A DNA stretch of 64,000 nt from Syngnathus acus (GCF_901709675.1 NC_051092.1:2608491-2672490), one strand, 5' to 3'; numbered from the stretch's first letter, positions 40,587-52,560 are shown. Numbers and translations: made by a program. The notes: generated from the letters alone by a model not told the origin.

Positions 40587-41191
40587 GTAAGTATTATGAA
40601 TGAAAATTCGTTGAACTGTTTTAATTATCACAATTTACTGCTTGATGCTTGTTTTGGTGCCTTCTTTTTCTGGCAGAATTGCTTCACAAGCCAACAGATG
40701 GTTTGCATCTGTGACGATTCACTGCGTTTGTAGATAAAAGGATGAAAAAAAAAAACAATTATCTGATACTTGGGATGTTTTAAGAATGAGTCTGACCAAT
40801 AATTAATGTACAGCGTTTCACTGTTTCCACATTTTGGTATGGTGGAGCCTTTTTCAAAAATGGAAGTAAAAAGAAATCTAAATAAAAATTCTATACACAA
40901 CACCTTATTATGACAAATTGAAAAAGTGGTGTTTTTGCAGGTTTTTAAAAATAAACACTACGAAGTCAATCATTCTTGCAGCATGGTGGTCAAGTGGCTG
41001 CACATGTGCCTCTGAGTTTTGGGTTCGGACCATCACTTTTGGAATAAACCTGTACCCCCCCAAAACAAAAAAGTGAACTACTGTCAATAGCGCTGCATGT
41101 GCTGACGAGTACCTCCAGTTCAAATTTCACATTATCATGTTTCCCCAGCATGTTTGCCAATGATTATCATAATTTTTATTTTCCAAAGCAG

Positions 41192-44100
41192 ATGGCGATG
41201 GTGCTTGGTAAGACGCTGGCCAGTTGTGTTCTGGTTCTGCTGAGTCTGTGGCTGTGCATCCACTCACTGCCCATTGTGGTGGACCAAAGCAAAGAGAACA
41301 TAACCAGCAAAGAGGGCGAACTGGATCCCCCACAAAGTGTAGTGAGTCCCACAATATATTTTTATCAAATGAATTGGGATATCATCACTTCACAGCTACT
41401 TCAAAGTTAACCAGGCAAATTTGTTATTGTAAATTTATTTATTTAAAGTTTGGTGAATGTGTCCATGCGCCACATGCAAAAAGTGCTGTGTATAAAGTGA
41501 TTTTTTTTTGCACAATTAATTCAATAAAATGGGCTTCTCCTCACCTGCACACGTGATGCAGTTCACCTTTAAGTATCCAGGTTAAGAATAGTAATTCACT
41601 CCATATGATTCATGTCTCAGAACACTGGGCTACACTATGACCGCTACCTCAGGGAGGTCATCGAATACCTGGAGAAAGACCCCTACTTTCGGGAGAAGTT
41701 AACCAACACCAACGTCGACGACATCAAGGTAAAGTACGGGAAAAAAAAAAATCTGTTGACTCACACACTTGTTGCACTACTGAACTTTTGTGTCAACTCG
41801 CAGGAAGGTAAACTCGCCAAAGAACTGAACTTTGTCCACCACAATCTACGCACCAAGCTGGATGAGCTGAAGAGGGAGGAAATGAGCAGGCTGCGGATGC
41901 TCATCAAGGCCAAACACGACTTGGAGGCGGGGGATGGTAACTATCCAGTATGCGGCTGTTACAACTTGCACAGGCTGTTGACAGATTGCACACAAGCAAA
42001 ATATCATGAATCATCAATATTTTTTGTCCTTGCAGGCTGGAAAGTGGACCACAAAGCCTTGCTGAAACAATTTGAGCATCTCAACCATGACAACCCGCAT
42101 TCATTTGAGCCGGACGACCTGGACCGCCTCATCAAAGCGGTATGAAAACGTACGTACTGAATATGTCATATAGAAGATATACCCATGCCCCCCCCTCGAA
42201 CAGGCTACGAGCGACCTTCAAAATTTTGATAAGGAACGCCACAATGAGTTCAAGCAGTACGAGATGATGAAGGAGCACGAGAGGCGGGAGAAGTTGAAAG
42301 CCATGTCGGAGGAGGAGCGCAAAAAGGAGGAGGAGCGCTACCAGGAGATGAAGAAGAAGCGCGCCGACCACGCCAAAGTTAACCACCCGGTAGGTCGGCA
42401 GTGTTAAAAAGTCACAAATGTTATTGTACTTAACTCATTCACTATAGATAGACTATTTGACCTGGGCTGCCTGACAAAAAAACATACTGTGAGTTAGCAT
42501 TTAGCATTAGCACATGCCCAAGTTGACAACAGCGCATGGTTGGATAGGGAAGCGAAGACCAGCTGAAGGAGGTGTGGAAGGAGTCAGACGGCCTTGACCC
42601 GACCGACTTTAATCCGAAGACTTTCTTCAAACTGCATGGTAGGCCAACAGGCACAAATAACTCTTGTTTCCGGACGCTCATATTTGGCACTTCTGCGCAG
42701 ACAGCAACGGGGATGGCTTCTTGGACGAGAACGAACTTGAGGCCATCTTCTCGCTTGAGGTATGACATCATTCCATCGCTATTTTTCTGTCCGGACCGAC
42801 ATCTTAATAGATAGAGCAGAAATCTACCAGCTCACATTGAAAAATAGTAAGCAGCTTATTATTTCTTTTAAGATATAAAATTAGTCTTTAGATTCTCTAA
42901 GTTGGCTACTTTTGTTAAGAAAATGTTTTTGGGGGGAGTTAATAAATCATTATGAAATGTTTCTGTATCTTGAATTAGTCTCCCTAAAAAATAATTGACT
43001 TGTATATTCTGCGTTCAAGCTTGACAAGATGTACAAGTCCACCGATAATGAATACGACATGATGCGGATGCAAGAAGATCGGCTGCGCATGAGAGAGCAT
43101 GTCATGGTTGAGGTACGATTCAGAATTCAGATACTGGAAAGTATTTATGGATTTTTATTTAAAATAAATTATATATATTTTTTTAATTAATTATTAAAAT
43201 TATTCAATACAATCCCCCATATTCAAAATTACATTTGGAAAAAATGAAGAAACTCTAGCACTGTGCACACATGATATGATGTGTTCAGGTGGACACCGAC
43301 AAAGACAGACTGGTGTCGCTCGCCGAGTTTATCGAGAGCACAAAGAAGATGGAGTTCAAACAAAAGGAGGAGTGGGAGGTAAGAATGTTTTTTCCTCACT
43401 CCACTAGTGGAATTCCTGTCACACTTATTGTTGAACTGAACTCATGCGCTGCTTCCAGACGGTGGAGAAGCAAAACGCACCTTTTACTGAAGAGGAGCTG
43501 GCGGCATTTGAGGAGCAGCTGTCCCAAGAGGGCAAGATGATCATGCAACAGGCGGAGGAGCTGCAGAAGCAACACGAGGAGCTCCAAAAGAAGCAAGAGG
43601 CGCTTCACGCGCATAAGCTCAACATTCAGCAGGTCCTTAAACGCAACATCCTTCAGTCACAGGATGGCAATGCGCTTTAATTCATTCATTTTTACTTTCT
43701 CCATTTAAGGCCATGGATGACCTGGAGAAGAAAAAAAGCCAATCCAAGTCTGACGTCAAGGGTAAGGGTAGGGACGCGGCCAAATACTGAAAATGTGAGC
43801 TCCCCTATAATTGTTTGGATTGCCATGAGATGCCACAAAATGGTGGCAAAGGACAACTTTAGCCTGTTGGTAATGATTGTTCTGTTCTAAACTTAATAAC
43901 CCCCATAGTTCAAGTTGTTTTCTTGCCACCAGAGGGCGCCAAAGCAATACTGTTATTGTTTTGCCAAGAGCACGTTAACGGTTTTTGAGAATTCGCCCTT
44001 TTGTTTGTGCTCATCCCACAAATATAATATTGCTTTGGCGCCATTTTGTAGCATCTTTGGTGCTAAAGATCTATGTTGAAGAAATATGCAGATGGATAAA

Positions 44101-44268
44101 AATAGCTGAGACTTTCAGGCAATACCAAGAAAAAAAATTCTCTGGCTCTTTAAGCAAGAAGGTATTGTTACCTTTAAACTTGTGACATGGTGATGATCGC
44201 TTTCTCTTTTGATTGCAGAGTCTGGAGGCGTGGGAGCTGCAGGTGAACAGGCGCTAAACGGGACATAA
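41192..44268 (+). CDS. nucb2: Nucleobindin-2 (nesfatin-1 precursor)
   Basis: Secretory-pathway calcium- and DNA-binding protein whose N-terminal part yields nesfatin-1. Twelve coding exons (41192-41341, 41621-41728, 41804-41936, 42036-42139, 42204-42389, 42548-42638, 42701-42759, 43020-43112, 43289-43378, 43459-43632, 43710-43761, 44219-44268) join to 429 residues (human 420). Seen: signal peptide ([17 protein letters not shown]), mature start LPIVVDQSK, the KLDELKREE segment with the dibasic KR where nesfatin-1 is cut in mammals, a basic/acidic helix ([13 protein letters not shown]), two EF-hands ([13 protein letters not shown] and [13 protein letters not shown]) with the acidic region between them, and a Gln-rich leucine-zipper helix. 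The start codon is the first base of its exon. The human PIK3C2A-NUCB2 order is conserved. Which teleost copy (a or b) is unclear. Confidence 0.93.
43935..44042. repeat. Inverted repeat in the last nucb2 intron
   Basis: GGCGCCAAAGCAATA at 43935-43949 has its exact reverse complement at 44028-44042, about 78 bp apart. A related sequence (ACAAAATGGTGGCAAAG) lies at 43837-43853. This looks like a small palindromic element, not a coding feature. Confidence 0.5.
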
Positions 44269-44332
44269 TTGACGGGTGTGTTTGTGTGCGCGCGTCATTT
44301 CAACCTTCTGTTGTTTGTTTGAAGTACCATTA

Positions 44333-44338
44333 AATAAA
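44333..44338 (+). terminator. nucb2 polyadenylation signal
   Basis: AATAAA 65 nt after the stop codon; a second copy lies near 44661. The convergent oxygenase gene begins its coding end at 44972, and nothing coding was seen in the 44340-44970 gap. Confidence 0.55.
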
Positions 44339-44971
44339 AGTCGGGTTGCAAAGGCTTGGGAATTTAACGTGGGGAAATATTTTTAATTTACCTATTAGGG
44401 GCCAATCTTTAATTTTGTCAATTCCTGCTTTCCAACTTTGAAGAATTCCTGAAATGTTTCATTGTATTTATTCATTTATTGAATTTAATTTATAGCTACT
44501 GTTGTAAGAACCACATCTTCATAGATGTTTACTTTTCATGTCATTTTATTTATTGAAATAATTCGATATTTGGAATAATTCCTTTGGTGTTTGTGATATA
44601 CCATTAATGCATCACACTTCCTGAGTTCCAACATTTGATCACCATTTTGGTCCGAGTGACAATAAAGCGAATGAAGTGGCAAGTTTACAGTCTTTTAAAT
44701 TTCTATGTAAAGAACTAATCAATCAACTAACAATTCTAAATAATAATTTGCAAAAGTACAATTAATGCGGCTCAAAATGCGCAGTCTTCATGTGTGTATG
44801 TGGAATTCATTGCAAGAGTTCAAAACCGAAACACAGAGCATGCAAGGGGTGTGGCCTGAAAAATTGTGTGCATGGTAGCGAGGAATGTTCAACCCAGGCT
44901 CCAAATTCAACTGACTTTTCATTGTATTGTTTTGCGGCAGCAAAATGAGTGAAGCTTCTAGTTGATGCCTT

Positions 44972-47153
44972 TCACGCTCGCCCGTAGGAGTAGTTTAAGC
45001 GCTCCATGAGATAGGCGCCCGAACGCACCGGGGGGTACTTGTCAGATCCGTCGATGCATGTGACCACGGCCTCGTCGTCAGGCTGGACGAAGAAAGCCAC
45101 AGACTGGCGAGTGCTGCTGCAGTCGCCGGCCGGGGGAAGCAAAACTCTGTGGAGCTGATGGGCACGTATGAAAGAGAAGCTTTGTCAGGTCTCATGATGT
45201 ATCCCCCACTCCACTCTCCCTCCCTAACCACAAGCTGCCTTAAATTCCAGTAATTTAAGGAAATATTTTCTAAACTGTGAGGCGAAGCGACGGGAAAATA
45301 AAATAGAACAAAATAAATCAATGGATTCAAACATATAAAGAAATAAGGATGCTTTTTCCCCCCCTTGAAAATATTCTAAATATACAGTATTTGTTTTGAA
45401 CGTGCTCACCACGGACACAAAATGATCGCTGGTCCAACGCTGCATCAGGTCAGCGATATTGACGAGAACGGCGCCGGGCACGCAAGGAGCGCTGACGAAC
45501 TCACCGGAGCGACGGCGCACCTAAACACACACACGCTTTAGCTAAAGACATTTGGATTCGCGTCATTTTTGTTTTCATACTTGGAGACCCTCTGCGTTCT
45601 GGAACACCAAAGTGATGGTACCGTAGTCGGAATGCTCTCCGCATCGCAGCTGACCCTCCTTGGCTTGCTCGCTGTTCACCGGCGGGTAGTACAGCGAACG
45701 TAGGGTTGTACAGTTCCCCTCGGCTATGGCAAGACGCACATGGTGCAATTTAAAAAAAAAAAAAAGAGCAATGCCTTTCTTTGGACTAACCTTTATGTAA
45801 TTCAAGCTAAATTAGTACGTCGTACTTCCAATCAGGCGGTGTGCGTTCAGGAAGATATCGGGATCCAAATCCAGACTGTGGGCCATCACCCTCATAATAC
45901 GCAGGCTCAGCTCTTTGCAGCGGTGGAAAAAAGATATCTGGGTCTCTTGGAATCCTGGGGCAGCCTCAGATGAGGGCCATTTCTACAGAGGAACACAAAT
46001 CACGCGGATTCAAGGGATGCTACAAAAACAGTTTGTACTTTGAGCCTGTGGTACAGAACAAAACGCTTACTATGTCAGGATGTAGCGAAGTCACGTTAAA
46101 CGACTCCTTTAGATCTTCCGGTCTTTCTCGATTTAACCTGAATGTGTACAAATGCAGAATTGTAAATGGTTTTTATTGATTAAAAGGACAGCACCAGTTC
46201 TGGAGCTAACAGACTTTGACATCTACTGTGTAAATATCACAAAAGTAGTCTGAATATATTATATAACCACATTTTCTGATAAGATGCAGTAAGAATGCCT
46301 TATCAGTAGAAAAAGACAATATTCCATTTTGATGATTGATCACATCTTGTTATGTCTGATGAATGGATTAACATTTAAAAAATGCAATCGTGACAACAAA
46401 ACTGATAATAAAACAACACTATTCGGGTTGTATGACCCAACTTGGCTTCTGTAGAAATCTAAATAATTAACAGACACAGAAATAAGACCTTTCACTCTCC
46501 ATGGATAACCAGCCGTGATGTGGACTGATTGGAAAGGAGAACTTTCTGAACGGCATCTTGAGATGGTCTGGCTGCAGGAAGAAATTTCTCGAAGCATCCA
46601 TGACACGATCAACCTACATGAAAATGCTCCTTTTTACTTGTTTTCCAAATTCCGAAATGAAGAAGTCATTCCAACTGCCAACAAAATTACAAATACGTCA
46701 AGAAATATACAAGTCACAAACATGATACTCTTCTCTCATACTTGAGTGCAAAATGATCAACACAATTCTAGAAAGAGGGTGATTTGTAAAAGTTGCATGT
46801 ACAGGAGATTATATTTAGCTCTAACAACAATGAATTATTTACGTATAAATTTTGATGAACTAAAATACTTTTTTACTTCGTTTCTTTTTTTTTTCTTAAT
46901 TATTTCCACCACTAAGAACTTGTTCATAATTGTTTGCCTGGGTAAATAAAGGTTAAATAAAATAAAAATAATTACAACGACTATTTCTGTTGCGTCTTAC
47001 CTCCGCCTGCGTGATGCCAAAATTCTTCAAGAAGACGAAACCCACTTCCATAAAAGCCTCTTTTAACTCTCTGCTAAGTTCCTGGAGCTCAACATCGGAA
47101 ATATCCTCGACGTTCAAGCTGGCCACGCTAAAATCTACCACCGGGATGCTCAT
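44972..47153 (-). CDS. 2-oxoglutarate/Fe(II)-dependent oxygenase, isopenicillin-N-synthase-like
   Basis: A non-heme iron oxygenase of the plant/fungal DOXC-like class; substrate unknown. Seven exons (47153-47001, 46613-46489, 46137-46071, 45982-45826, 45723-45581, 45520-45410, 45154-44972) give 312 residues. Seen: N-terminal DIOX_N-type start (MSIPVVDFSVASLN, then EAFMEVGFVFLKNFGI), the HGWLSMESERLN and PEDLKESFNV segments, iron ligands H198 and D200 in GEHSDYGTIT, distal H254 in SVLHRVLLP, and the 2-oxoglutarate-binding R268-x-S270 in RQSVAFF. All key residues are present, so it is probably active. The second exon uses a weak donor (GTCTTA). It faces the plus-strand PNPLA remnant head to head, 226 bp apart. 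I know of no clear human orthologue, so I give no symbol. Confidence 0.85.
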
Positions 47154-47379
47154 GGTTTTGAATGAAACGTGCAAAAGTATTCCGACTACAGCAAATTTGG
47201 TCCCAAAATGACGCTTTGGTGGGACGTAGTTGGTTAGGTGGCAGTCACGTGATCACTGCTGACCAATCAGACGGCCGGGTTCGTGAACTCACCTTTGGAT
47301 GCCAACACAGAAACACACAGGTAATGTGAACACAATCCTACCACGTTTTAACACAATTCTACGCATTACAAACACAAGA

Positions 47380-48357
47380 ATGTCGAAGAGTGGAGCGTTT
47401 GTTTCGCCGGTTGTGGTTTTATGGGGATTTATGACGTGAGCGGTTCCCTTGTCTCATCCGGAATGCATCCAGAATCTACGGAGCCTCGGCGGGGGCCCTA
47501 ATGGCCTCGTGCCTTACCACTGGACTCCCGCTAGGTGAGTCGTCAAAAACACTCAAATTAATGCATTATTATTATTGTCATTATTATACATTATACTGTA
47601 AATAAGATATTTCACTTTTATTCTCACACTTCCTTTGATACTTTTTTAAATTTTGTAATGTTTGCAACTAGGAGGGAGCAGCTCTCCGAATTTCGTTGTA
47701 CAACAAAATTGTAAAATGACAGGGCATTCTATTCTATTATTATTATATTTGGCGTAAATAGTATCTTTGTAAAATGTTGTCTAATTAGACAACAAACGGG
47801 GCAAATTTTTTTCTCCTCCTACCTGTGGCTCCCCAGCACCAAGTCCCTTAGTCGAGCCATCTCACTGGCACAAAGGTGACAAGAGTGTGATGAGAAGATG
47901 CCGATTTATTTTGAATCAAATCCAGCTGGATGATAAAATTCCGAAATGTTCTCGAGAAGAACAAGATGGCTGCTGAGTTTGAGGTCTAAGAACCTTCCTG
48001 ATGTTGCAGAGTGTCGTACCGGCTGCCGGATGTGCTCTACAGGGTTGCAGGAGGCTTCTACAAGAGCCTCTACAAAAAAGATGAGGAGGACCATGAACGG
48101 TATAGCAGAAGATAACCCGCTGAAAATCAGCAATATATTAATGATCATTGTGTTGCAGGTTGGTGCCAAGGACGGAAAGATGCTCCAGCTTGCCAAAGCA
48201 CCTTCGGGCTGACCGGGACGAGACCACGCCCACATCCGGCCCGGCGTCCAATGAGATGGACATATATGTGCCCCTCACTCCGCCCCCTACTCCCACCTTG
48301 AAGCCAGAACTGCGTGACAACATCATGAGGTCTGAGGAACTAATTAGAATTCAATAA
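47380..48357 (+). pseudogene. Damaged patatin-like (PNPLA) paralogue lacking its middle exons
   Basis: Seen: 47391-47435 reads [15 protein letters not shown], the start of a patatin domain. From 47462, one frame away, comes [20 protein letters not shown] with the catalytic GASAG motif and a normal donor at 47535. The stretch between is about 25 nt too short and shifts the frame, and no ATG precedes it in frame. Then come three tail exons (47837-47875, 48010-48099, 48159-48357) carrying SLSRAISLAQR, VSYRLPDVLYRVAGG and a proline-rich end. The SxSxAI..A.R....LPDV pattern resembles PNPLA2/3 C-terminal segments. The exons for the rest of the patatin domain are absent. Alternative: ATG 47380 with a donor at 47436 joins these tail exons in frame to a 127-residue ORF, with the first exon read in another frame. 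AATAAA overlaps the TAA stop. Family assignment of the tail is inference. Confidence 0.5.
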
Positions 48358-48601
48358 AACTGCTGTTTCAATGGAAGTCACAGGAACATTTATTTATTTA
48401 TTTTATGTTGTTATGATGTATATATATTTGAATACTTTCATCCTGAAGCGAAAACCCCATTAAGATTATTTTTCTGAACCAGGCCTGCCCCTTTACTACA
48501 GTTATGAAATCAGCGCTGTCGTAAGCTGATCTAGAATGTTGCGCAACACTGCCGAGCATGCCTGTGAGAGCTTGTGTGTGAAGCGTCCAAGAGTTGAAAG
48601 G

Positions 48602-51600
48602 ATGTATGGCCGGGCTGAAGAGTGGAATATATCCTTTGCGGGTTGCGGCTTTCGCAGTGTTTACTACATGGGAGCCATGACGTGCATCCTGGAGCGAGCG
48701 CCAAACCTGGTGCACGGGGCCTCCAAGATTTGCGGTGCGTCGTCGGGATGCCTGGTGGCGGCGGCGTTGACTGTGGGACTCCCCATCGGTGAGAAACTTG
48801 AGCTTTAAAAACAACCTGTTACACTCGCCCCATAAATGCCTCGAGTCATTTGAGAATGAGTACATAGCGAACTGCCACACTCTGCCAACCAAGAGTCTAA
48901 ATGGCAAGCCTGTCATACCATCTATAATTGTCCGATTTACAAACAGGAAAAGTAAGATAAATCTGCTCAAACAAGGTAGAAAACTAAAAGGCACCAACGT
49001 GTACATTAATGAACACCTCACCAAGAAAAATGGTGAAATAGCTAAGAAAGCAAGAGCTCTTAACTGTTTTTTTCATCTTACCGTCAACATACACTGCAAG
49101 TATATATATATAAAAAAAAAACTTACCTATCAAAACTAAAATGAAGCATTGGAAAAAGAAAATGAATAAAACCTAAACAAACACACTCTAAAGTGTATTA
49201 AAGTAATGGAATTCAAAATCTAATAGAAATAACTATCATGAAAAATCCAATAATATTACAATGATACCTCTGTAATTCACATAATTCACATGAATGGAAA
49301 AACGTGACATCATTTGTCCTAGACTAGTCATTCTCGAACTTTTATGCCACCTTAAAACATGAAAAATCATAATACTTCACAATATCTAGAACTTCTTATG
49401 CATCTGCAAAAGAGAAGCGTGGAGAGTCTGTGTCTTCAAAATGCTACACTGTTATTTGTTGACTACGGTTAAATGGGGCAGGTGGGGGGGGGGGGGGAGT
49501 ACTGTAATAACAGTAATTGAACTCAAGTCCATAGAGTCAAACAAACAAAGAGTTCATTGGTTCACAGATGCACTCACACACAGGTCAGCATAAAAGAAAA
49601 CAGATTGCAGTGTGTATGACAGGTTCAAGGCCAACAGTGTAGTAGTTGACATAAACACATTGCAACATTATGATGACGTTTTAAAACGTGATCCTCAGAA
49701 CATTTGTACATGGACGTGTTATCGGCGGCTAAAGAAGCGAGGAAGCACCGCTTGAGCGTCTTCCACCCGACCTTCAGCCTCCTGCGAACGCTGCGCGACT
49801 CCCTGCGGGAGAAACTTCCGGAAGATGCCCACCGGCGTGCCTCGGGGAGGCTCTGCGTGTCCATCACCAGGATAAGGGACAGGAGAAACGTCCTGGTGTC
49901 CCATTTTGACAGCAGGGAGGAGCTCATACAGGTGGGTCGTTCACATTTGAGTGTTCGACTCCAGAATTGATTCATATTATTGAATCTATTTTTGATTGTA
50001 TTTTTGGCTCGTTAGAATCTCAGAGTAGAATTCAAATGATAGTGTCAACCTTTGTGTTTGAATCTCCATGTTTGATTCCATGTTTGATTCACATGTATGT
50101 GTTCAAATCTATCAGAATCAAATCAATGTTTGACTCACATCATAGTGTTCGTGTTTGACTGTCGCGTTTGACTCCATGTTTGATTCACATGTATGTGTTC
50201 AAATCTATCAGAATCAAATCAATGTTTGACTCACATCATAGTGTTCGTGTTTGACTGTCGCGTTTTACTCCATGTTTGATTCACATGTGTTCAAATCTAT
50301 CAGAATCAAATCAATGTTTGACTCACATCATAGTGTTCGTGTCTATGTAGGTGCTAATGTGCAGCTGCTTCTTCCCAGTCTACTGTGGCTTGATTCCACC
50401 TTCCTACCGTGGACAAGTGAGTCAATACCGTAAAAGACAAACCCAACTATCATTACCTTTCTAATCGGTATATATCTTAGCTATACATGGATGGAGCCCT
50501 GAGCAATAACATGCCGCTGTTGGAGTGTCCAAACACCATCACAGTGGCTCCATTCTGCAGTGAGAGTGACATCAGCCCCAAAGATGGCGCTTGGACCGCC
50601 ATTTCGGTGTACTGCAATAACCTCAGCATCCAGGTGACCACGGGAAACGTGCGGCGCATCTACACCTCCTTCCTACCTCCAACACCTGAGGTTAGACTCT
50701 CAGTGTTTGACTCCATTTGTTTGATTTGCATAACTGTGCCCAAGTGACTCCTTGTTTGACTCACAGGAGCTGGCTGAGATCTTCCACAGTGGCTACACAG
50801 ATGCTCTTTGCTTTCTGAGACAAGAAGGTAAGACTAATTATCAGTCATTTTCCTTTTGATTCTTTGTTTTTTGTACACAAATGTACGTGTTCCAGATTTG
50901 CTGGCTACATCTTCCCCGGAAGAGCTGGTGGACATTACAAAGGAAGCTTTGGGGGATCAACCCTGGAGGCTGGAGCATAAACATGCACATAACCTTCCGC
51001 TCAATATCAAGAGAGGTGAAGCCATCAAATATTATAATATTTATTATAATTATAATATTTATAATTTTAATATAATGTATCATATATATAATTATATATA
51101 TAATATATTATTATTATATATAATATAATATATATAATATATTATGATAATTTAATTATAATATAATACAATGATAAAAATACAGTGTATATAACAAACA
51201 ACATGCCCAAGTTCAAATTAAAAATAGAATCCAAGTCAGTGAGTGAAAAATAGAAAGTAAAACTTTTCATAAAATTCAACCAAATTTCCCATAATATCCT
51301 AAAAGTGGGAAAATAATTGTATTATTTTTTTTGTCCTTTGTGTGGTTGCAAACAGTATTGTGTGTGGCGTGTAGGGATGCAGGTGATCGAATTGGAAGCC
51401 AAAGCTTGTGTCTAGTTGAAGTTTTTTACTACGTGCTGACTCCACTGGTGGTTGCCGTTGAGTTGATTTGGTTCCTTTTAAAAAGGTAACGTTTAAATTC
51501 TAATTAAATTAATTCTGCCTAGCAACAAGTCACAATGTCATTTTTTCCCCTATGGGGTCCTTCAATATGTGACATATTGTAATAATGACTTTCATTGGCA

Positions 51601-51882
51601 GCCTCCTAAGGACTACCAATAATCTACGAAGACAAAACAGCAGTTGCCATGACAACAACTGCAGCAGGTGTATATTTGTGTAGCTTTTAACCCATATTTA
51701 GCTACTATACAATTCGAATGACATTTTTATCTATTTTATTCCCTATTTAATCACTTTATATGTATTATTTAACACACTCAACCGACTTTCCGTTAACTGT
51801 TATAATTATGGAGCTTGATTTTGGGTTTTTTTTCTCTTCCAGCGTGTCATCGAAGAAGAAACGCAGCACTGAAAAAAAATGA
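48602..51882 (+). CDS. Patatin-like phospholipase (PNPLA2/PNPLA3-like)
   Basis: Lipid hydrolase of the ATGL/adiponutrin group, expected at lipid droplets. Nine exons (48602-48788, 49699-49931, 50351-50416, 50481-50690, 50767-50827, 50896-51015, 51356-51485, 51602-51667, 51843-51882) give 370 residues, shorter than PNPLA2 or PNPLA3 (about 480-500). Seen: oxyanion-loop region FAGCGF at 12-17, catalytic S47 in GASSG and D166 in MDGA, the same numbers as the human PNPLA2 dyad; conserved [18 protein letters not shown] and [11 protein letters not shown] hydrophobic segment (about 312-332) precedes a short basic tail ([11 protein letters not shown]). The C-terminal lipid-droplet region is reduced. 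Upstream ATGs exist, but [12 protein letters not shown] fits the family. SAMM50 lies nearby, as beside PNPLA3 in human, so it may be a pnpla3/5-type gene; I leave the symbol open. Confidence 0.85.
50078..50345. repeat. 96-bp minisatellite, nearly three copies, in a pnpla intron
   Basis: Copies start at 50078, 50174 and 50270 with CCATGTTTGATTCACATG. Each continues through TCTATCAGAATCAAATCAATG and TGACTCACATCATAGTG. The third copy lacks a TATG and ends at the acceptor of the exon at 50351. Confidence 0.85.
51030..51180. repeat. AT-rich low-complexity block in a pnpla intron
   Basis: TATAAT/ATATAT repeats directly after the sixth pnpla exon. Confidence 0.8.
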
Positions 51883-52014
51883 TTGACAAATGTGCTTATT
51901 TAATGTTGCTGTGTAGTTTTTGACATATTTATGTATCGGTTTTGTGAATATTTAACCTTGCACAGGAGGATCCAGTAACTTATGATAAAGATGTTTTACT
52001 TAATCTTTTTTTCC

Positions 52015-52020
52015 AATAAA
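52015..52020 (+). terminator. pnpla polyadenylation signal
   Basis: AATAAA about 130 nt after the stop codon of the intact PNPLA gene. Apart from the hairpin cluster at 52399-52560, the 51883-52879 gap to the convergent TDG gene holds nothing recognised. Confidence 0.5.
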
Positions 52021-52398
52021 AACTCCCTCAACAGAACAGGTGAAAAAACACCAAAATGCAATGATTTATAAAAAGCACCATCAGAACATTTTTAATGGAC
52101 ACAACATAATCATAAAACCCTTGTGACATTTTCAAACAGTAAATTGATTCTAAAAAGTCCTAAAAGAAAATTAATTTATGATAAAAGGCTGCTGAGGTAA
52201 TTCCAAAAGACAACATCTTTTGTATACTCGCTTGTTTACTGCATCAGTGTGCAGTACAAATGTAAACAGGATTCAAAAAGGGCACCAAAGAAGCGTAGGT
52301 AACAAAAAAAAAAAAAAGAAAAACAAGTGCGACTAAGTTTTGAATTAAGGGCTTCAAGTAGGACTCTCATTTGCACACAGAGTGGAGATGAGAGTCGA

Positions 52399-52560
52399 CC
52401 GAGTATTGGGACACATCGCTTGATTTAGAAGTGGACAAAAGTATTGGGACAGGGGACAACCCATTACAGAGGTGTCTCAATACTTTTGTCCACTGGACAA
52501 AAGTATTGAGACATAAGACAGTGATTGAACTATAAAAGGCATGTCCCAATACTTTTGTCT
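52399..52560. mobile_element. Cluster of Tc1/mariner-like inverted-repeat ends (MITE hairpins)
   Basis: A roughly 20-base unit GGACAAAAGTATTGGGACA occurs in alternating orientation: forward 52431-52451, reverse 52473-52493, forward 52494-52513, reverse 52542-52560, with a partial forward copy near 52399-52413. The first and second pairs form two back-to-back hairpins. CAATACTTTTGTCC-type ends are familiar from fish Tc1-like elements; no transposase is present. Classification is inference. Confidence 0.5.

Noticed and set aside
42132-42386. Leu-rich minus-strand open frame that looks like a membrane protein
   Set aside because: Antisense of the Lys/Glu-rich helix of nucb2; composition artefact.
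44340-44970. Possible small gene between nucb2 and the oxygenase
   Set aside because: Only AT-rich 3' UTR-like sequence with two polyadenylation signals; no open frame of note.
50040-50345. CRISPR-like regularly spaced repeats
   Set aside because: The whole 96-bp unit repeats, with no unique spacers, within a vertebrate intron; it is a minisatellite.
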